From Dasypus novemcinctus (taxonomy: Eukaryota > Chordata > Mammalia > Cingulata > Dasypodidae), in the NCBI RefSeq assembly GCF_030445035.2, contig NC_080673.1, forward strand, positions 193,855,216 through 193,919,215: a stretch of DNA of 64,000 nt, written 5' to 3'. Below, piece after piece: positions 36,723 to 48,620 of the stretch; within the stretch, counting starts at the first letter, position 1; each line of letters starts with the position of its first letter. The notes below the pieces were generated by a model. That model did not search any database and had not been told where the DNA came from. It worked only from the letters and a program-made list of their open reading frames with translations. The position numbers and the translations under genes are program-made.

Positions 36723-37469
36723 TAAAAAATATATATTTTAAAATCTATTTTTAAAAGATATATAGATTATGTAAAATGTTACATAAAAAATATAGGGGAT
36801 TCCCATATGCCCCACTCCCCACACACCCCCCACTTTTCCCACGTTAACAACTTCTATCATTAGTGTGGTACATTCATTGCAATTGATGAACACATTTTGT
36901 AGCATTGCCACACAGCATGAATTATAGTTTACATTGTAGTTTATACTCTATCCCTCTCCATTCTGTAGGTTATGGCAGGGTATATAATGTCCTGTATCTG
37001 TTGTTGCAATGTCATTCAGGACAATTCCAAGTCCTGCAAATGCCCCCATATTGTACCTCTTTTTCCCCTCTCCCTGCCTTCAGCACCTTCAGTGGTTACT
37101 GTCTCCACATCAGTGATATAATTTCTTCCATTGCTAGAATCACAAGTCTATAGTAAAGTTCCAGTAAGTCCACTGTAGTCCATATTTTATTCCCCAATCG
37201 ATTCTTTGATGGTGATGCCCATTCCACCTCTAAATAAGAGGGGGCTTCTATCCCATACGGCTGACGGATGGAACTCTTGCTTGCTGTTGTAGACTCTCGG
37301 TTCCTTGGTATGGTAGTTGTCTATCCTCACCTCCTTGTTAGTTGTCCTGGGTGAGTCCAAAGAACTGGAGAGTAGGTGTTGCTACTCCACTGAGGCTCAG
37401 TGCCCAACTGGCATGTGGACAGCCCTGAGATTGAGGTCTCTTGGACAAACACTATCAGCTCCAGCGCCA
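36723..37469 (-). repeat. L1 3' end, 5' truncated
   Basis: 747 bp, A-rich tail at the left (read on the -). Flanked by agtaatcatctccctt (36707-36722 and 37470-37485), a perfect 16-bp duplication, so a recent-enough retroposition. Same family as 17489, 22037 and 63360. Confidence 0.93.
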
Positions 37470-37799
37470 AGTAATCATCTCCCTTACTACTACTCTAACT
37501 GGGCCAAGTATCAGGAACTATCATTTGCATAATTAACCACAAGTGTGCTACAAAGCATTTTGTTAGTGGTGTCAACATGTGAAGAACATTGGAAATTTAT
37601 AAAAAATGGGATTTCTTAAGCTTTCCAACTAAGACGTCATAGGGTGTGCTACCATTTCAACTTCTAATTAGATGTTCAATGCCTCAGTACAAAATTGGTC
37701 AATGGAAGAAAGCAAAAACTAAATTATTTTCTAGATGCTGCAGTATTTCATTTGGTAAGGTAAAAGGATAGAAGAAAAGCAGGGTTTTTATGCATTCCA

Positions 37800-38560
37800 A
37801 CTTTTCTCTCAGGAACTCTGCACTGTGTTCTGTTTGAGGATGCTTACTTCTACAGCAATGTTCCCATTGTCCAAAAGCTTTAGTGCAGGGTCTGGACTAC
37901 CAACATACTTGATTTTAGTCCTCGAAATAGTTTGGGTTTATCACTCCTGACAAAAGCTTAGACTTGAGGAAGCCTCCCCAATTTTTATCCACAGACTTCA
38001 AGAATAGCTCCTGCATTCAGCTTTTTGGTTTCAAATTGTCCTGCTTCCCGACAGTATCCTCTGCAGTCAGAATACAGCTGACGCAAATTGAACTGTCCAA
38101 GAAGATCCGAAGAACTGCAGAGCAAGTTGCTGAAGAAGTCTAACTCTGCATGCTTCAGATGAAAACTGCCCTGAATGCAGATTACGGTTGAAGTACAGCC
38201 ACCAACAGTAAACTCCACCCAAATGCTGGCCCCGCAGCCATCACTACCATCTTCCATAGGTCTCAGGCTGCCCAGATGATGCCTCAGCTGGGTGTCCACT
38301 CCAGAGCCTGATTCAAAATAGACAGCTAAAGGGTACTACCTTGAAATATGTCACTGTGCAGAGATGCGTATTACTTAAAGGCATCAAACCTTAAAGGTAA
38401 CCAAATATAAAGATCATTGCCAGGCCTCTTCGATAACCCAAATCAGGTACTTTCCTAAACTCCCCAAATCTGTTATATTTTCAGGCTTCTTCCTGTCATT
38501 CATGACATTCTGTGAAGCTGCCAAGAAGTACCCAATAAATTAATTTTAAGCAACTAATTT
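37800..38560. pseudogene. Unassigned pseudogene-like or ancient segment
   Basis: A block less AT-rich than its surroundings. A + strand frame has a protein-like patch (TQIELSKKIRRTAEQVAEEV) around 38090-38145 and stops soon after. The block ends near an AATAAA (about 38534). On the - strand a 104-codon open frame (37985-38299) covers the same DNA. I recognise no parent gene in either direction. No target duplication or poly(A) tail is certain. It could be an old processed pseudogene or unrelated single-copy DNA. Confidence 0.3.
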
Positions 38561-38949
38561 TTTCAGAGGTTTTAGATAATTGAGGTGACTCTTTTGCTTT
38601 GTCTTATGTCTGATGTTAGAAAACCATTAAATAGGACCTGGCAGTTTTTACTCAAACCACTTCAGTATGTCAGCATGTTTTCATGTTGAGTCATTGTTTT
38701 TTACTCCCTTCCCATCCCCCCATAGCATAATCTGCATTTAATTTTTATTTTATATCAGCTTTGTTTTTATATAATCTGCAATTAAGGTTTCATTATTGTT
38801 GACTTAAAGGGGTCAATATTTAATGAAAGTTGAGACACTATTTGGTTTAAATTTTTAACAGATTTTGTGATTGATTTCATGAATTATTTAAACTGTTCAT
38901 TCTGGGGGGAAAAAATGCAACAGTTACATAAGGTGCCTTGTAGTGCCTC

Positions 38950-39180
38950 ACCCATCAGGTGCTTGGTATCGGGCAGTGTTCTAAATGTTTTACATCACTA
39001 ACTTGTTTAATCTTTACAACAGTGCTATGAAATGGGTAATGTGATCATCCAGATCTTATGTATGGGGAAAGAAAATAACAAATAACTTGCCCTGGTTACC
39101 CTGCTAGTTAGACGCATATCTAGGATTTCTCCAGAGTTCATGCTCTTAACCATTATCTATCTTGTCTCATTATTTCTGTA
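38950..39180. repeat. MIR SINE fragment
   Basis: MIR-core wording: 'gtgttctaaatgttttacatcac', 'aatctttacaacagtgctatg', then 'cccagatttt'-like and 'gcttctggaccacta'-like degraded ends. Confidence 0.55.
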
Positions 39181-39335
39181 ATGGTAGCTGTTATGGGTCA
39201 GTCATCAAATTCTACCTTGAAGCAGAGGTATCAAAGACATGCAAATAAATAATTGCAATATACTGTACTTTGATAGAGGGGAAGGCATAAGGGAAAGCAA
39301 AAGGTTTTTAAGTTGTTGCTTACCTCAGTCCCCTC

Positions 39336-39360
39336 CATCCCATCCCATCCCATCCCATCA
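39336..39360. repeat. (CATCC)n microsatellite
   Basis: Five units of catcc, the last changed to catca. Confidence 0.9.
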
Positions 39361-39394
39361 CTAAAGGAGCTTTTTAGTGGAGAAATGTCTTAAC

Positions 39395-40200
39395 GTTTTT
39401 TTAAACTTTATATTTTAAAGAAGTTTTACATTTACATTTACAGAAAAATGCACCTAAAGTATAGGGAATTCCCTTGTAACACTCCCCCTACACACACACA
39501 CATAACACAGTTACTCCTATTGACAGATTAGTGTGATATATTTGTTACAGTCGATGAGCCAGTACTGAAGCATTGCTACAAACCAGTCTATAGTTTACAT
39601 TATGGTTTCCACTTGACAAATGTGTCATGTCATGTGTTCATCATTGCAGTATTATACAGAAGAATCTTACCACCTCAGATATGCCTTGTCCACCCATTCA
39701 TTACACACCTCCCTTGTGAATCCCTAGCAATCAGTATCTTTACATCAATGTTACAAGTTCTTCCATCAACAAAAGATTAACATCCACAATGACAAAAAAT
39801 CTACTTTGGTCGTGGCCACCTCTCCCCTCCCCCCCTCCCATGGTTGTTTATTCCCCAATCCAGAGGGACCTGGGACAACGTCCACTCCTACAGCTCCAGG
39901 CTGAGAGGGGACCCACGTACCATGGGGCAGAATGGAAGGAATTATTCTGTCTGCAGCTGCAGATGCTCCCCGTTTTTTGGGATGGGACTTATCCATCATT
40001 TGTTAGTTGTCCAGGGCAAGCCTGAAGAACTGAAGAGTGGGAGATGTCTGCTACTCTCTGGGATTAGGACTCCACAGGCATTTGAACAGTCCAAAGATTT
40101 AAGTCTCTGCGAAATATATTTACCAGGTACATTGAAAAGTGTAGGTTCATATATAAGGAGTAGAATAATCACGATTAGGGGAATTATAAACGAGTATAAC
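39395..40200 (-). repeat. Older L1 3' end
   Basis: Antisense L1 3' UTR-like DNA, more diverged than the copies at 22037 and 36723 but in the same order ('gtgatatatttgttacag', 'tctatagtttacatt', 'ttagttgtccagg'). It abuts the provirus target site. Confidence 0.65.
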
Positions 40201-40204
40201 TATT

Positions 40205-40653
40205 TGTTGCTGTGATAGTCAGGTGGGTTCAGTGATCATGGTATTGAGGGCCAGGACGTGAGACTTTTCTGAGAAGGAAGGTTTATTAAAAGCCAGCTGG
40301 GCCCGGTGGACTTCCGTCCAAAGACCAAGCTTCAGGTTCTTTTTATACAGAGGATTTAGGAGTGGAGGTTAAATGGCACTTTGGTGCAAAAAGGACATTC
40401 TTTGTTAGTTTCTTAGAGTTTAGGAGTTTGTTTGGCTATAGGTAAGCTTGGATTAGCATACCACCCACATACCAGGTAAACTTAAATTAACATATCGCCC
40501 ACATTCCTTCTGGATGTAAATTCGGATACACATTCAGTCTACATCCTTCCTGAATACTCAAAGCCTATAGAGTCTGTATTACTTAATTGGCTTTCTGGAA
40601 ACTAGACAAATATGGATACAGAATTAGGTAAGTTTGAATTCACGCACAGTCCA
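40205..40653 (-). repeat. 3' LTR of the provirus
   Basis: 449 bp. On the - strand it starts TGGACTGTGCGTG and ends CAACA. Contains a TATA box (TATAAAAAG on the -, 40339-40347) and an intact poly(A) signal (AATAAA on the -, 40282-40287). Matches the 49228-49687 LTR along its whole length, apart from an approximately 11-bp indel near 40330. Confidence 0.93.
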
Positions 40654-40671
40654 TATTATTCCCCCTTTTGA
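40654..40671 (-). other. Polypurine tract
   Basis: On the - strand AAAAGGGGGAATAATA directly before the 3' LTR; the A4G5 core is at 40661-40669. In retroviruses this primes plus-strand DNA synthesis. Confidence 0.85.
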
Positions 40672-40686
40672 TGCATGCTTAGGTTG

Positions 40687-42640
40687 TTAAGCTTTGGCAT
40701 CACTGTTGTCAGAGTCTCTCTGGACTGACTGGTATGTATATAGAGCCATGAGATGGGCAGCTGTTGGTGTTTTCACTGTACTATTTATTAGGGCATGTAT
40801 CCTGCTTATGATGAAAGAGAAGAGGCAAGGGATTATGATGCATCCTACAAGGAAGGCAATTATTCCCAACAGAAGTTTGAAATTTTCTACTGGCAATTTC
40901 CAAAGGGATTACTTAAATTCCAGCCATTTGAGGTTTGTACTGGAACATGAGCAATTTTTACCATTTTGTTTGTAATTTCATTGATAACCTTTCCAGTGCT
41001 GTTTAGTTTAAGGCAGCAATTAGAGAGATTGAACTTTCCGCAAACTCCCCCTTCAGCTGCCTAGAGATAGCCTGGAGTGAGACAGTTTTAATAGATAGTA
41101 TTTCTGAATTTGGTTTGCTGTTGGGCTAGTAAGATTAGCGCATGGGTGGTTTCATTAGTTATTATTTCTTCCACGGCTTTTAAGTGGGTGATTTGGTCAC
41201 ATGTCATCTTCTGCCCAAGTCGCTGGCCTATAATACTGGACTATATGCTCAAGGGCCCATTCATCATTTGCCCAGATAGTGACAGCCCTTTTGTCTCTTA
41301 TGTTTGATATACTGGTTGGCTCAGCTCTTTCCCTTCTGCTAAGGGAATTAGGAAGAAGGAGGGTTTTATTGTGTCGAGCATACAAGTACCACATCAATTT
41401 TGGGGAAGTTTTCGGAATGCGACTTTTCCACACATTCAGAATAGACCATTTGGGGCAGTAAAGGGGCCCTTTGCGGTAGAGTTCCACACTGTGATTAACT
41501 TGGGGAAAGTATGGTTTATGAAAATGAAGTTAGATTCATTCCATGTTCCCCAAGATTCCGTTGTATTGGTGGTTTGATTTTGCAACTTCCCTCCTGTACA
41601 TCTTAGGTTTCCAACAGTTATAGAGGAGCTTAGGCATATTCTCGAAGCGCAATATTTTCCTATGACAGAAGTTTGCAAGGGCCACATACCATGTTGGGGG
41701 ATAGCCAGGAGACCAGTGTCATTATTTGGTTGGCTGTAATTGTATTCTTCAGTTTCCCAGGGCCATTGGTCTCCCATATTAGTACCTCCACATACATAGC
41801 ATGAGGAGACATTTACGGCTGTCCCTACTACTTCAGCTAGGTTCATAAAGAGGTTTCTTGCTACTTGTGGAATGGAAAAGGGTTTTACACAGAGTAGGTT
41901 TTATTCATGAGGGAGGATTCCTGATATCCGACCCAGATGAGGACTCCTGGGTCCATTCCTCTGCCACAGATGAGGAGGCCCATTTGGACTCCTTTGTTGT
42001 ACTTGTTGGGTTGTAGAATGGTGATCTTTAAGGGATTACATTGTGTAAGGGCACAATTGGTTGGAGGTTTACCTTAGGTGAAGGTAGTGGATTGTCCACA
42101 TGTTTGCCAGGTGGCCCATGAGACAGCCCTAAATGGACAGAAGTACCAATCTCGGGTGTGAAAATCCGCTGCACTGTTTTGCCCTTCAGGATAACATATA
42201 TACTTGTCGTTATGTGTGTGTTCTTGCTCCCAGCTGAGGCCCCCACAAGAGCCCCATGTGTTGGAATTTATCAAACAGTAACGAGACACTCTGGGATTTG
42301 GAAGTAACTGGGGTAGAATTGAACAGCTTTCCTTTTTGTTAAGATACCCTTATTTCCCATTGGTGGGAGACTGCTGGGGGCTTGGGGTCAAAGCAGGTTA
42401 TTTGGCCAGATACATTACAGATACTATGGGAGATTCCCTGAATATGGCCCTTGCCGGTGTAATGGCTATGATATATTAATGTAGTATTGACATGGGCCCC
42501 CATTTGCACTCATTGGATACATGGACCACACTCTGGGGCATCCCCCTGGAACCAAGGGAGGATTAGGGAAATAACCGAAGGGACCTTGTGACTGGGATTA
42601 AACCAGATTCCTACTCTTTGGCTGTGTGTAGACCCATCAG
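40687..42640 (-). pseudogene. Provirus env pseudogene
   Basis: Remnant envelope gene. The surface-subunit region (about 41480-42640) has several N-glycosylation sequons in the open piece 41436-41846. The transmembrane-subunit region shows a C-X6-CC motif (around 41010-41045), typical of gammaretroviral and related envelopes, in broken frames. The last part (40687-40896) is open and ends with a hydrophobic membrane span and a short cytoplasmic tail before a stop. Stops between these pieces prevent a full-length product. Role in the ancestral virus: receptor binding and membrane fusion. Confidence 0.82.
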
Positions 42641-42699
42641 CTTCCGAGGTGTGATTGGAGTAGAGCTTGGTGTTCCGTCCTCAACCTTCGGCTGTGTGT

Positions 42700-45600
42700 G
42701 AACCAGTCAGCTTCTGGGGTGTGACTGGAGCAGGGCTCGGCATTTTGTTCTTTTGCAAGGTGAGTTTGATTGAGTTGTAGGTGTCTGGAATACAGGTCCG
42801 GGACTCTGGGGCAGCTTGTTTGACATGGCTTTTGTGTATCCACGGGGTGATTTCAGTTACTTTAACTGCAGTGGGGGTGGATGAAATGACAAGATAGGGT
42901 CCTTGCCATGGAGGGATTAGTGAAGCTGATTTCAGTCTTTGACCTAGGCTGCATCTCCCAGTTGGCACGGGTGTATGGAGCTGCGTAAGCTAATGGGGGC
43001 CCTTTCTTGGACCCAAGTGATGCAAGTTTTATAGGGTTTTTCCTAAGCTGATCATTTGCTGAGCTATTGATAAGTTTCCTCTTTATCTGAGGTCCCTTTC
43101 TGTATTTCAGATTAAAGGGGCAGGGGGGCATCCCAAAAAGGATTTCATAAGGGATTAGGCTTGGTTTTTGGCTTAGGCTGTCTTGAACTTGGAGGAGAAC
43201 ACTTGGGAGCATTTACACCCATATAAGTCCAGTTTCTTGGCAAATATTGGCAATATAATTCTTTATTCTATGGTTCATTTGCTCTACTTTCCCTGAACTT
43301 TGAGGATGGTAAGTGGTGTGCAGTTTCCATTGGATATGTAGTGCTTTGGCAATCCTTTGAGTGATTTCAGAAACTAAGGCGGGTGGGTTCATTGTCAGAG
43401 CCAATTGAGAGGGTAGCCCATATCGAGGAATGATTTCCCTGAGCAGAACTTTGGCCACTTTTTCAGCTTTTTTGGTCCGAGTGGGGAAGGCTTCCACCCA
43501 GCTGGAAAAAGTACGAACGAGGACTAGGAGATATTTGTAGCCTCTGGATCATGGCATTTTGGTGAAATCTACTAGATCAATTGGCATACTGCCAATTCAC
43601 TGGACTCCTGGGGCTCCCATGGGTCCTTGGTGAGGGTTATTCTTTGCATATTTCATGCACCGCTGACATACAGCATGGGTGACAGTGACTAGATTTGGAA
43701 TGTAGAAGAATCTTCCTAAGATGGGTTTTTCCCAAGTGTGTGTTTTTGTGGTACTCCTGTACTATGGTTGCAGCCAATATTTGCGGCATGATTCTGTGAT
43801 TGGGCGATGTCCATCACCTGTTTGCTCCTTGTGTCCCGCTCTCAGAGAGTATCCAATCTTTCTCAGCTTGAGTATATTGCTGGTGCCGGTGATTCAGAGA
43901 CTGGGGGATGAAAGCAGGCTGAGTTTCTGATAATTAAGATGTTGGGGGATGAGGGCAGCGACTCAGATATGGATCCTTCCCATGTGGCTCTTTTTGCTTC
44001 AGTGTCTGCCCTCCAGTTTCCTTGAGCGACGGGGCTGTGGCTTGTCTGGTGTTCCTTGCAGAGCATCACGGCCACTTGGGTGGGTTCCCAAACTGCTTCT
44101 AATAGTACTATAGAGTGCCATATTTATTGCCCTTCCTCCTGAGTTAATGAGTCCTTTCTTTTGTATAAGGCTCCATGCACATGCAGGGTAAGGAAGGCAT
44201 ATTTGGAGTCTGTGTAGATGTTAACCTTGGCTCCAGCTGCAAGTTGTAGGGCTCAGGTGAGGGCAGTGAGTCGACTTTTTGGGTGAGGTGTTATCCGGGA
44301 GATGCTGCACTTCTCTTGTGGTTTCAGAGGTCACGACAGTGTATCCTGCTCTCTGGTCACTGACCTGAACAAATCTACTCCCATCCGTGAAGAACTCTAT
44401 GTTGGGATTTGGTAGTGGCTGGTCTTGGAGGTCCAACATACACCTCTTGCTGTCTCCAGGCAGTTATGGGTTCACATCCCAGGCTCGACAGGTGGCAGGA
44501 TAGCAGGATTCAGAGTTTTTATGAGTTCCAGTTGGACGGACAGATTTTCACGTAATAGAGCTTGATATTTAGCCTGGTGGCTGTTAGTAAGCCAGTGTGT
44601 TACTTTGGCTTATAAGATTGTGACTACCATGTGCGGAACCCAAACAATCATAGGCTGCCGAAGAATTAATTTCATGGCTTTTAGTGTTAGCATTGCTGCA
44701 GCAGCTCTAGCTTGTAGGCACGAGGGCCATCCCTGGGCTACAGTGTCCAGTTGCTTGTATAGATAGGCTACAGGTCTTTGCCAGGAACCCAGGTACTGAG
44801 TGAGTACTCCTACTGTGATGCCCTGGCGATTGTGGACATAGAGGTAGAATGGTTTACTGAGATCTGGAAGCCCGAGGGTCATTGCTTCCATCAGTGCTCA
44901 CTTGAGAGCGGTGAAAGCTTCATTCTGTGGGCTTTCCCAGAGCAGGGGTTCATGATCTCCCTCCTTTGTGGCTTCATACAAAGGGTGCATGAGGACTCCA
45001 AAATTGGGATCCAAATGTGGCAGAATCTAGCTACTCTGAGGAATTCTCACAAATTTCAGCGAGTGCTGCTACAGATTGCTTCTTTTCTTTCAGGTCCTAA
45101 TTTGCGGAGCCCCTGTGCTATTTTATAACCTAGATGCTTGACCCGAGGTAGGCAGATTTGGGCTTTCTTTTTAGATACCCGATAACCCTTTTGTTGCAAG
45201 TGTTTTAAGAGGGCATGGATTCCACTAGCACTGTTTTGGTAGGTGGGACTTCCAAGAATGAGGTCATCTACATATTGGAGGAGGAAACAATTATGGCTTT
45301 CTGGTTTAAAGGACTTAAAATCACTGGCCAGGGCTTGTCCACAAATAGTGGGCACATTTTTTAATCCCTGAGGGTCCCATGTCCAGGTAGGTTGTTGCTT
45401 TTCACCTGAGCTTGGATTGTCCCATAAAAGGTGAAGGTCGGTTGACTTCGGGGTGCTATTTGAATGCATATTTGAAGGCATCTTTGAAATCCAGGAATGA
45501 AAAGTAGACTGCTGATAAGGGTATCAAGCTGAGGAGAGTGTAAGGGTTGGGGACTGCTGGGTGTAGGGTTACTACCGCTGAGTTGACCGCTAACAAGTTC

Positions 45601-46706
45601 TGGACTGGGCGGTAATCCCCATCAGCCTTTTTAACTGGCAAGAGTTGGGTATTCCATGGAGACTGGCATGGCTTTAGTATGCCTTCATTCAGCAATCTCT
45701 AAATATGTAACCGGATTCTTTCTTGTGCTTCACGTGAAACAGGATATTGTTTTATGCTTACTGGGCTGGCTGTGGGCTTTATTTCAACAACAATTGGGAG
45801 AATGGCATGTGCCATCCCTGTTGGGTTGCCTTCTGCCCAAACTTTGGGTACATCTTTAAAGGGGAGCTGTGCAGCTGTAGATTGGCCGGCTTTGCTGAGG
45901 CAGAACAGTCTCCATTTTTCCTGCAGAGGGAGGGTTAATGCCACCATTGGAAACTTTGGTGGTCTGAGTGTTAGCGTGGATTGGCCTGTAGCATTAAAGG
46001 TAATTTGAGGTTGTGGATTGGACAACAGGTTCCTATCCAGAAGGGGGACAGGGCATTCTGGAAGATCCAGGAACTCGTGAATGACTTCTTTACCCCCAAT
46101 GTTATAGGTCCTGGCTTGGAGAAAGGGTAGCTGGGTGCTTTTAACAGTTGCCCCTACTATAGTAGCTTGTCTTTTTGATAATGGCCTGTCTGGCCTGGTC
46201 ATTACAGAGTATTGAGCCCCAGTGTTGTTGGACTTTTTTTTTTTAAAGATTTATTTTTTATTTATTTCTCTCCCCCACCCCCCATTGTCTGCTCTCTATG
46301 TCCATTCGCTGTGTGTTCTTCTGTGTCCACTTGCATTCTCATCAGTGGCACTGGGAATCTGTGTCTTTTTTGTTGTGTCTTATTGCTGTGTCAGCTCTAT
46401 GTGTGCAGTGCCACTCCTGGGCAGGCTGCACTTTTTTTTTTGCATGGGGCAGCTCTCCTTGCGGGGTGCACTCCTTGTGCATGGGGCTCCCCTACACAGG
46501 GAGACACCCGTACACGGCACGGCACTCCTTGTGTGCATCAGCACTGTGTGGGCCAGCTCACCACATGGATCAGGAGGCCCTGGGTTTGAACACTGGACCT
46601 CCCATATGGTAGGTGGATGCTCTATCAGTTGAGCCAAATCTGCTTCCCCAGTTTGGACTCTAACCATAGGTTCTGTAGGGCCGAGAAAATAGGAGTCTAG
46701 TCTGTC
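42700..46706 (-). pseudogene. Provirus pro-pol pseudogene
   Basis: Protease, reverse transcriptase, RNase H and integrase remnants. The protease active-site triplet, usually D-T-G, reads N-T-G (46215-46226). RT keeps the gammaretroviral Y-V-D-D box (45263-45274) within a 141-codon open piece. The integrase zinc-finger Cys pair (C-Q-R-C, about 43650-43680) is present. At the second catalytic Asp of the integrase core (piece 43213-43497) the residue is Met. The integrase C-terminal part is at 42681-42968. Several stops and frameshifts separate these pieces, and a SINE occupies 46234-46650. Non-functional. It belongs with class I ERVs by motif style; no closer family is assigned. Confidence 0.88.
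46234..46650 (-). repeat. DAS-III-like SINE in the provirus protease region
   Basis: 417 bp, poly(T) left, tRNA-like head right (ggacctcccatatgg; gccaaatctgcttcccc). Flanked by gttggac (46227-46233) and gtttggac (46651-46658), a duplication with a one-base indel. It landed seven bases from the protease active-site codons. Confidence 0.93.
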
Positions 46707-48620
46707 CTAAAAATCCTCATCAGAGCCTTCTATTCCTGCAAGTCCAATGAGCTGATCCGCATGTTTCCCTTCTGAATTTTCCAGGGTTTAGTTTGTAGTA
46801 CCCTGTTTGCTTTCCTAGCTAATGTTTTGGCCGCCTTCTTGAAGGCGATGGGGTCAAGCAGTCTGTTGGGGCACTCCTGCTTCCAGTGTCCTTCCTTCTT
46901 GCAGTATGCACACTGATTTCACCCTAGGGGTGGGCCCCCCTCCTTGGGGCAGGTGTGTCCCAGTTTACTTTCCTTGACAGGGGTTGCTTTTTTCTGCTAT
47001 TGCTGCTGTGAGAAGGTCTGCTTTCTTTTTCATTTTCTGGTTTTCCTCTCTCCTGGTTTCTAGTCACAGTTGATATAAATATTGGTGGCTACCTCCATGA
47101 GCTGGGAAATGTTGATACCAGCAAACCCATCTAACTTCTGTAGCTTTCTTCAGATGTTGGCCTGTGATTGGGCAATGAATGCTGCACTGACTATTGTTTG
47201 GCTTTCAGGGGTGTCTGGGTTAAAGGGTGTGTATACACAAAACTCCTCACACAGTCACTCATAAAATTGAGCAGGGCTTTCATTGAGAGTCTGTAGGACT
47301 TGGGTGTTCCTTGCTATGTTTACTGCCTTTCAGCTCCCAGCTCTGAACCCTTCAACTAAGGCTCTATGAAAAGTTTCTAGTCAGTTGAGCCTGGTCGTGT
47401 CATTGAGATCCCATTGGGGGTCCTCGCCTGAGAACTGTGTGTGGGCATATTGGTCACTTTCCAGGGTTCCCTCAGGTGGGTGCTCTTTGAGCCAGGTTAG
47501 AGCCCCTGTGTGACTTGCGTTCTCTCCTCAAAGTTGAGTAAGGTCATGAGGAGTTGTTTGCAGTCAGCCCAGCAGTGTCTGTGGGTTTCTATGATGGACT
47601 GGAAGAGTTCCATCATGGCCTGAGGCTTCTCCGAGTATGGTGGGATGTGGCTTTTCCAGTTAAAGAGGTCAGTGGTAGTGAAGGGTTGGTACATGAATGT
47701 CCGGTTTCCACCTTGGACCTGGCCATTGGCATTGTAATCAATTGGAGTTTGGGCCTCATGGAGAAGTAATTGTAGGGTGGCCCTTCTCCCTGCTCCACCT
47801 GTCCCCAGGGCTCCCCGTGGTCTGAGTTGTCATCTTTCAGGGGCTCCTTCCTGATGGATGGTCGGCACTTGTGCCTGTGAATATGGCACTATGCTGCCAG
47901 GGGCCGAGATTGGCGGAGACAGCAGTTGCAGAGGTGAAGAGGCTGGGTTGCTTGGAGAAGCAGCTGTGGAAATGGCTGCAGGAGTGGCTGTGGGAGTGGC
48001 TGCAGGAGCGATGGGGCTGTGTTGCTTGGGGAAAGCGGCTGCGGAAACAGTGAGGCCATGCTGCTTGGGGAAAGCAGCTTGTCCCCATTCTTTGGCATTG
48101 GCGTGGTAGGACAAACCACATAAGGTGGCAGGAGGTCATTTTCATCTGGCTCTTCTAGAGTGGGTGGGTCTGAACTAGATTTCGAGCTCACTTTCCCTGG
48201 ATCCTTTGCAAGGCACTTGTTTAACCTGGTTTCCTGGACAGCACCTCTGGGCTTTTATATCATGCAAATCTTGGCTTCTTTAGTCACCTGAATTTCCTTA
48301 ACCAGGATGGTCTTTGACTCACAGAGTCCTGCCAGGCATCGATGTATGGGAACTGGTCAGGGTGCCATGGTTTCCACGTCCTGGGCTTTACGGATGAGCC
48401 AGGGGTCAAAGGCCCTCCTGGGGCCAGCCCATGCTGAAAGTCGGTCATTCTAATTCACAAAGCGTTCTAAGTTTTCCTGGCTGGAACTTTATGCTGTATA
48501 CATCTCCATGGAATGCTTGGGGAAAGTTTTTCAGCATACAACCTAACAGGGTCCTACTGTGTGTGTTCCCCATGTTTCCACGCTGTGTCAGCACTGCACA
48601 ACACTCAGCCTTTTCACTTC
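46707..48620 (-). pseudogene. Provirus gag pseudogene
   Basis: Matrix-like region at about 48200-48620, a Pro/Ala/Gln-rich linker with tandem repeats (47930-48085) and a PPY late-domain-like motif (about 48110), a capsid-like stretch best seen at 47497-47694, and a nucleocapsid zinc knuckle of form C-X2-C-X4-H-X4-C at 46871-46912. A single knuckle is typical of gammaretroviruses. Frames are broken by stops, so no full Gag is encoded. The start codon is not identified. Ancestral role: virion assembly. Confidence 0.85.
46871..46912 (-). other. Nucleocapsid CCHC zinc-knuckle motif (remnant)
   Basis: Fourteen codons read C-A-Y-C-K-K-E-G-H-W-K-Q-E-C on the - strand, with all four zinc ligands preserved. 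Confidence 0.93.

Noticed and set aside
37985-38299. 104-codon - strand gene
   Set aside because: No family resemblance, no splice or promoter context; kept only as part of an unassigned block.
39766-40215. Open frames on both strands
   Set aside because: They lie in an old L1 3' UTR copy.
47837-48145. Ser/His/Pro-rich open frames overlapping gag
   Set aside because: Shadow frames of the repetitive gag linker.
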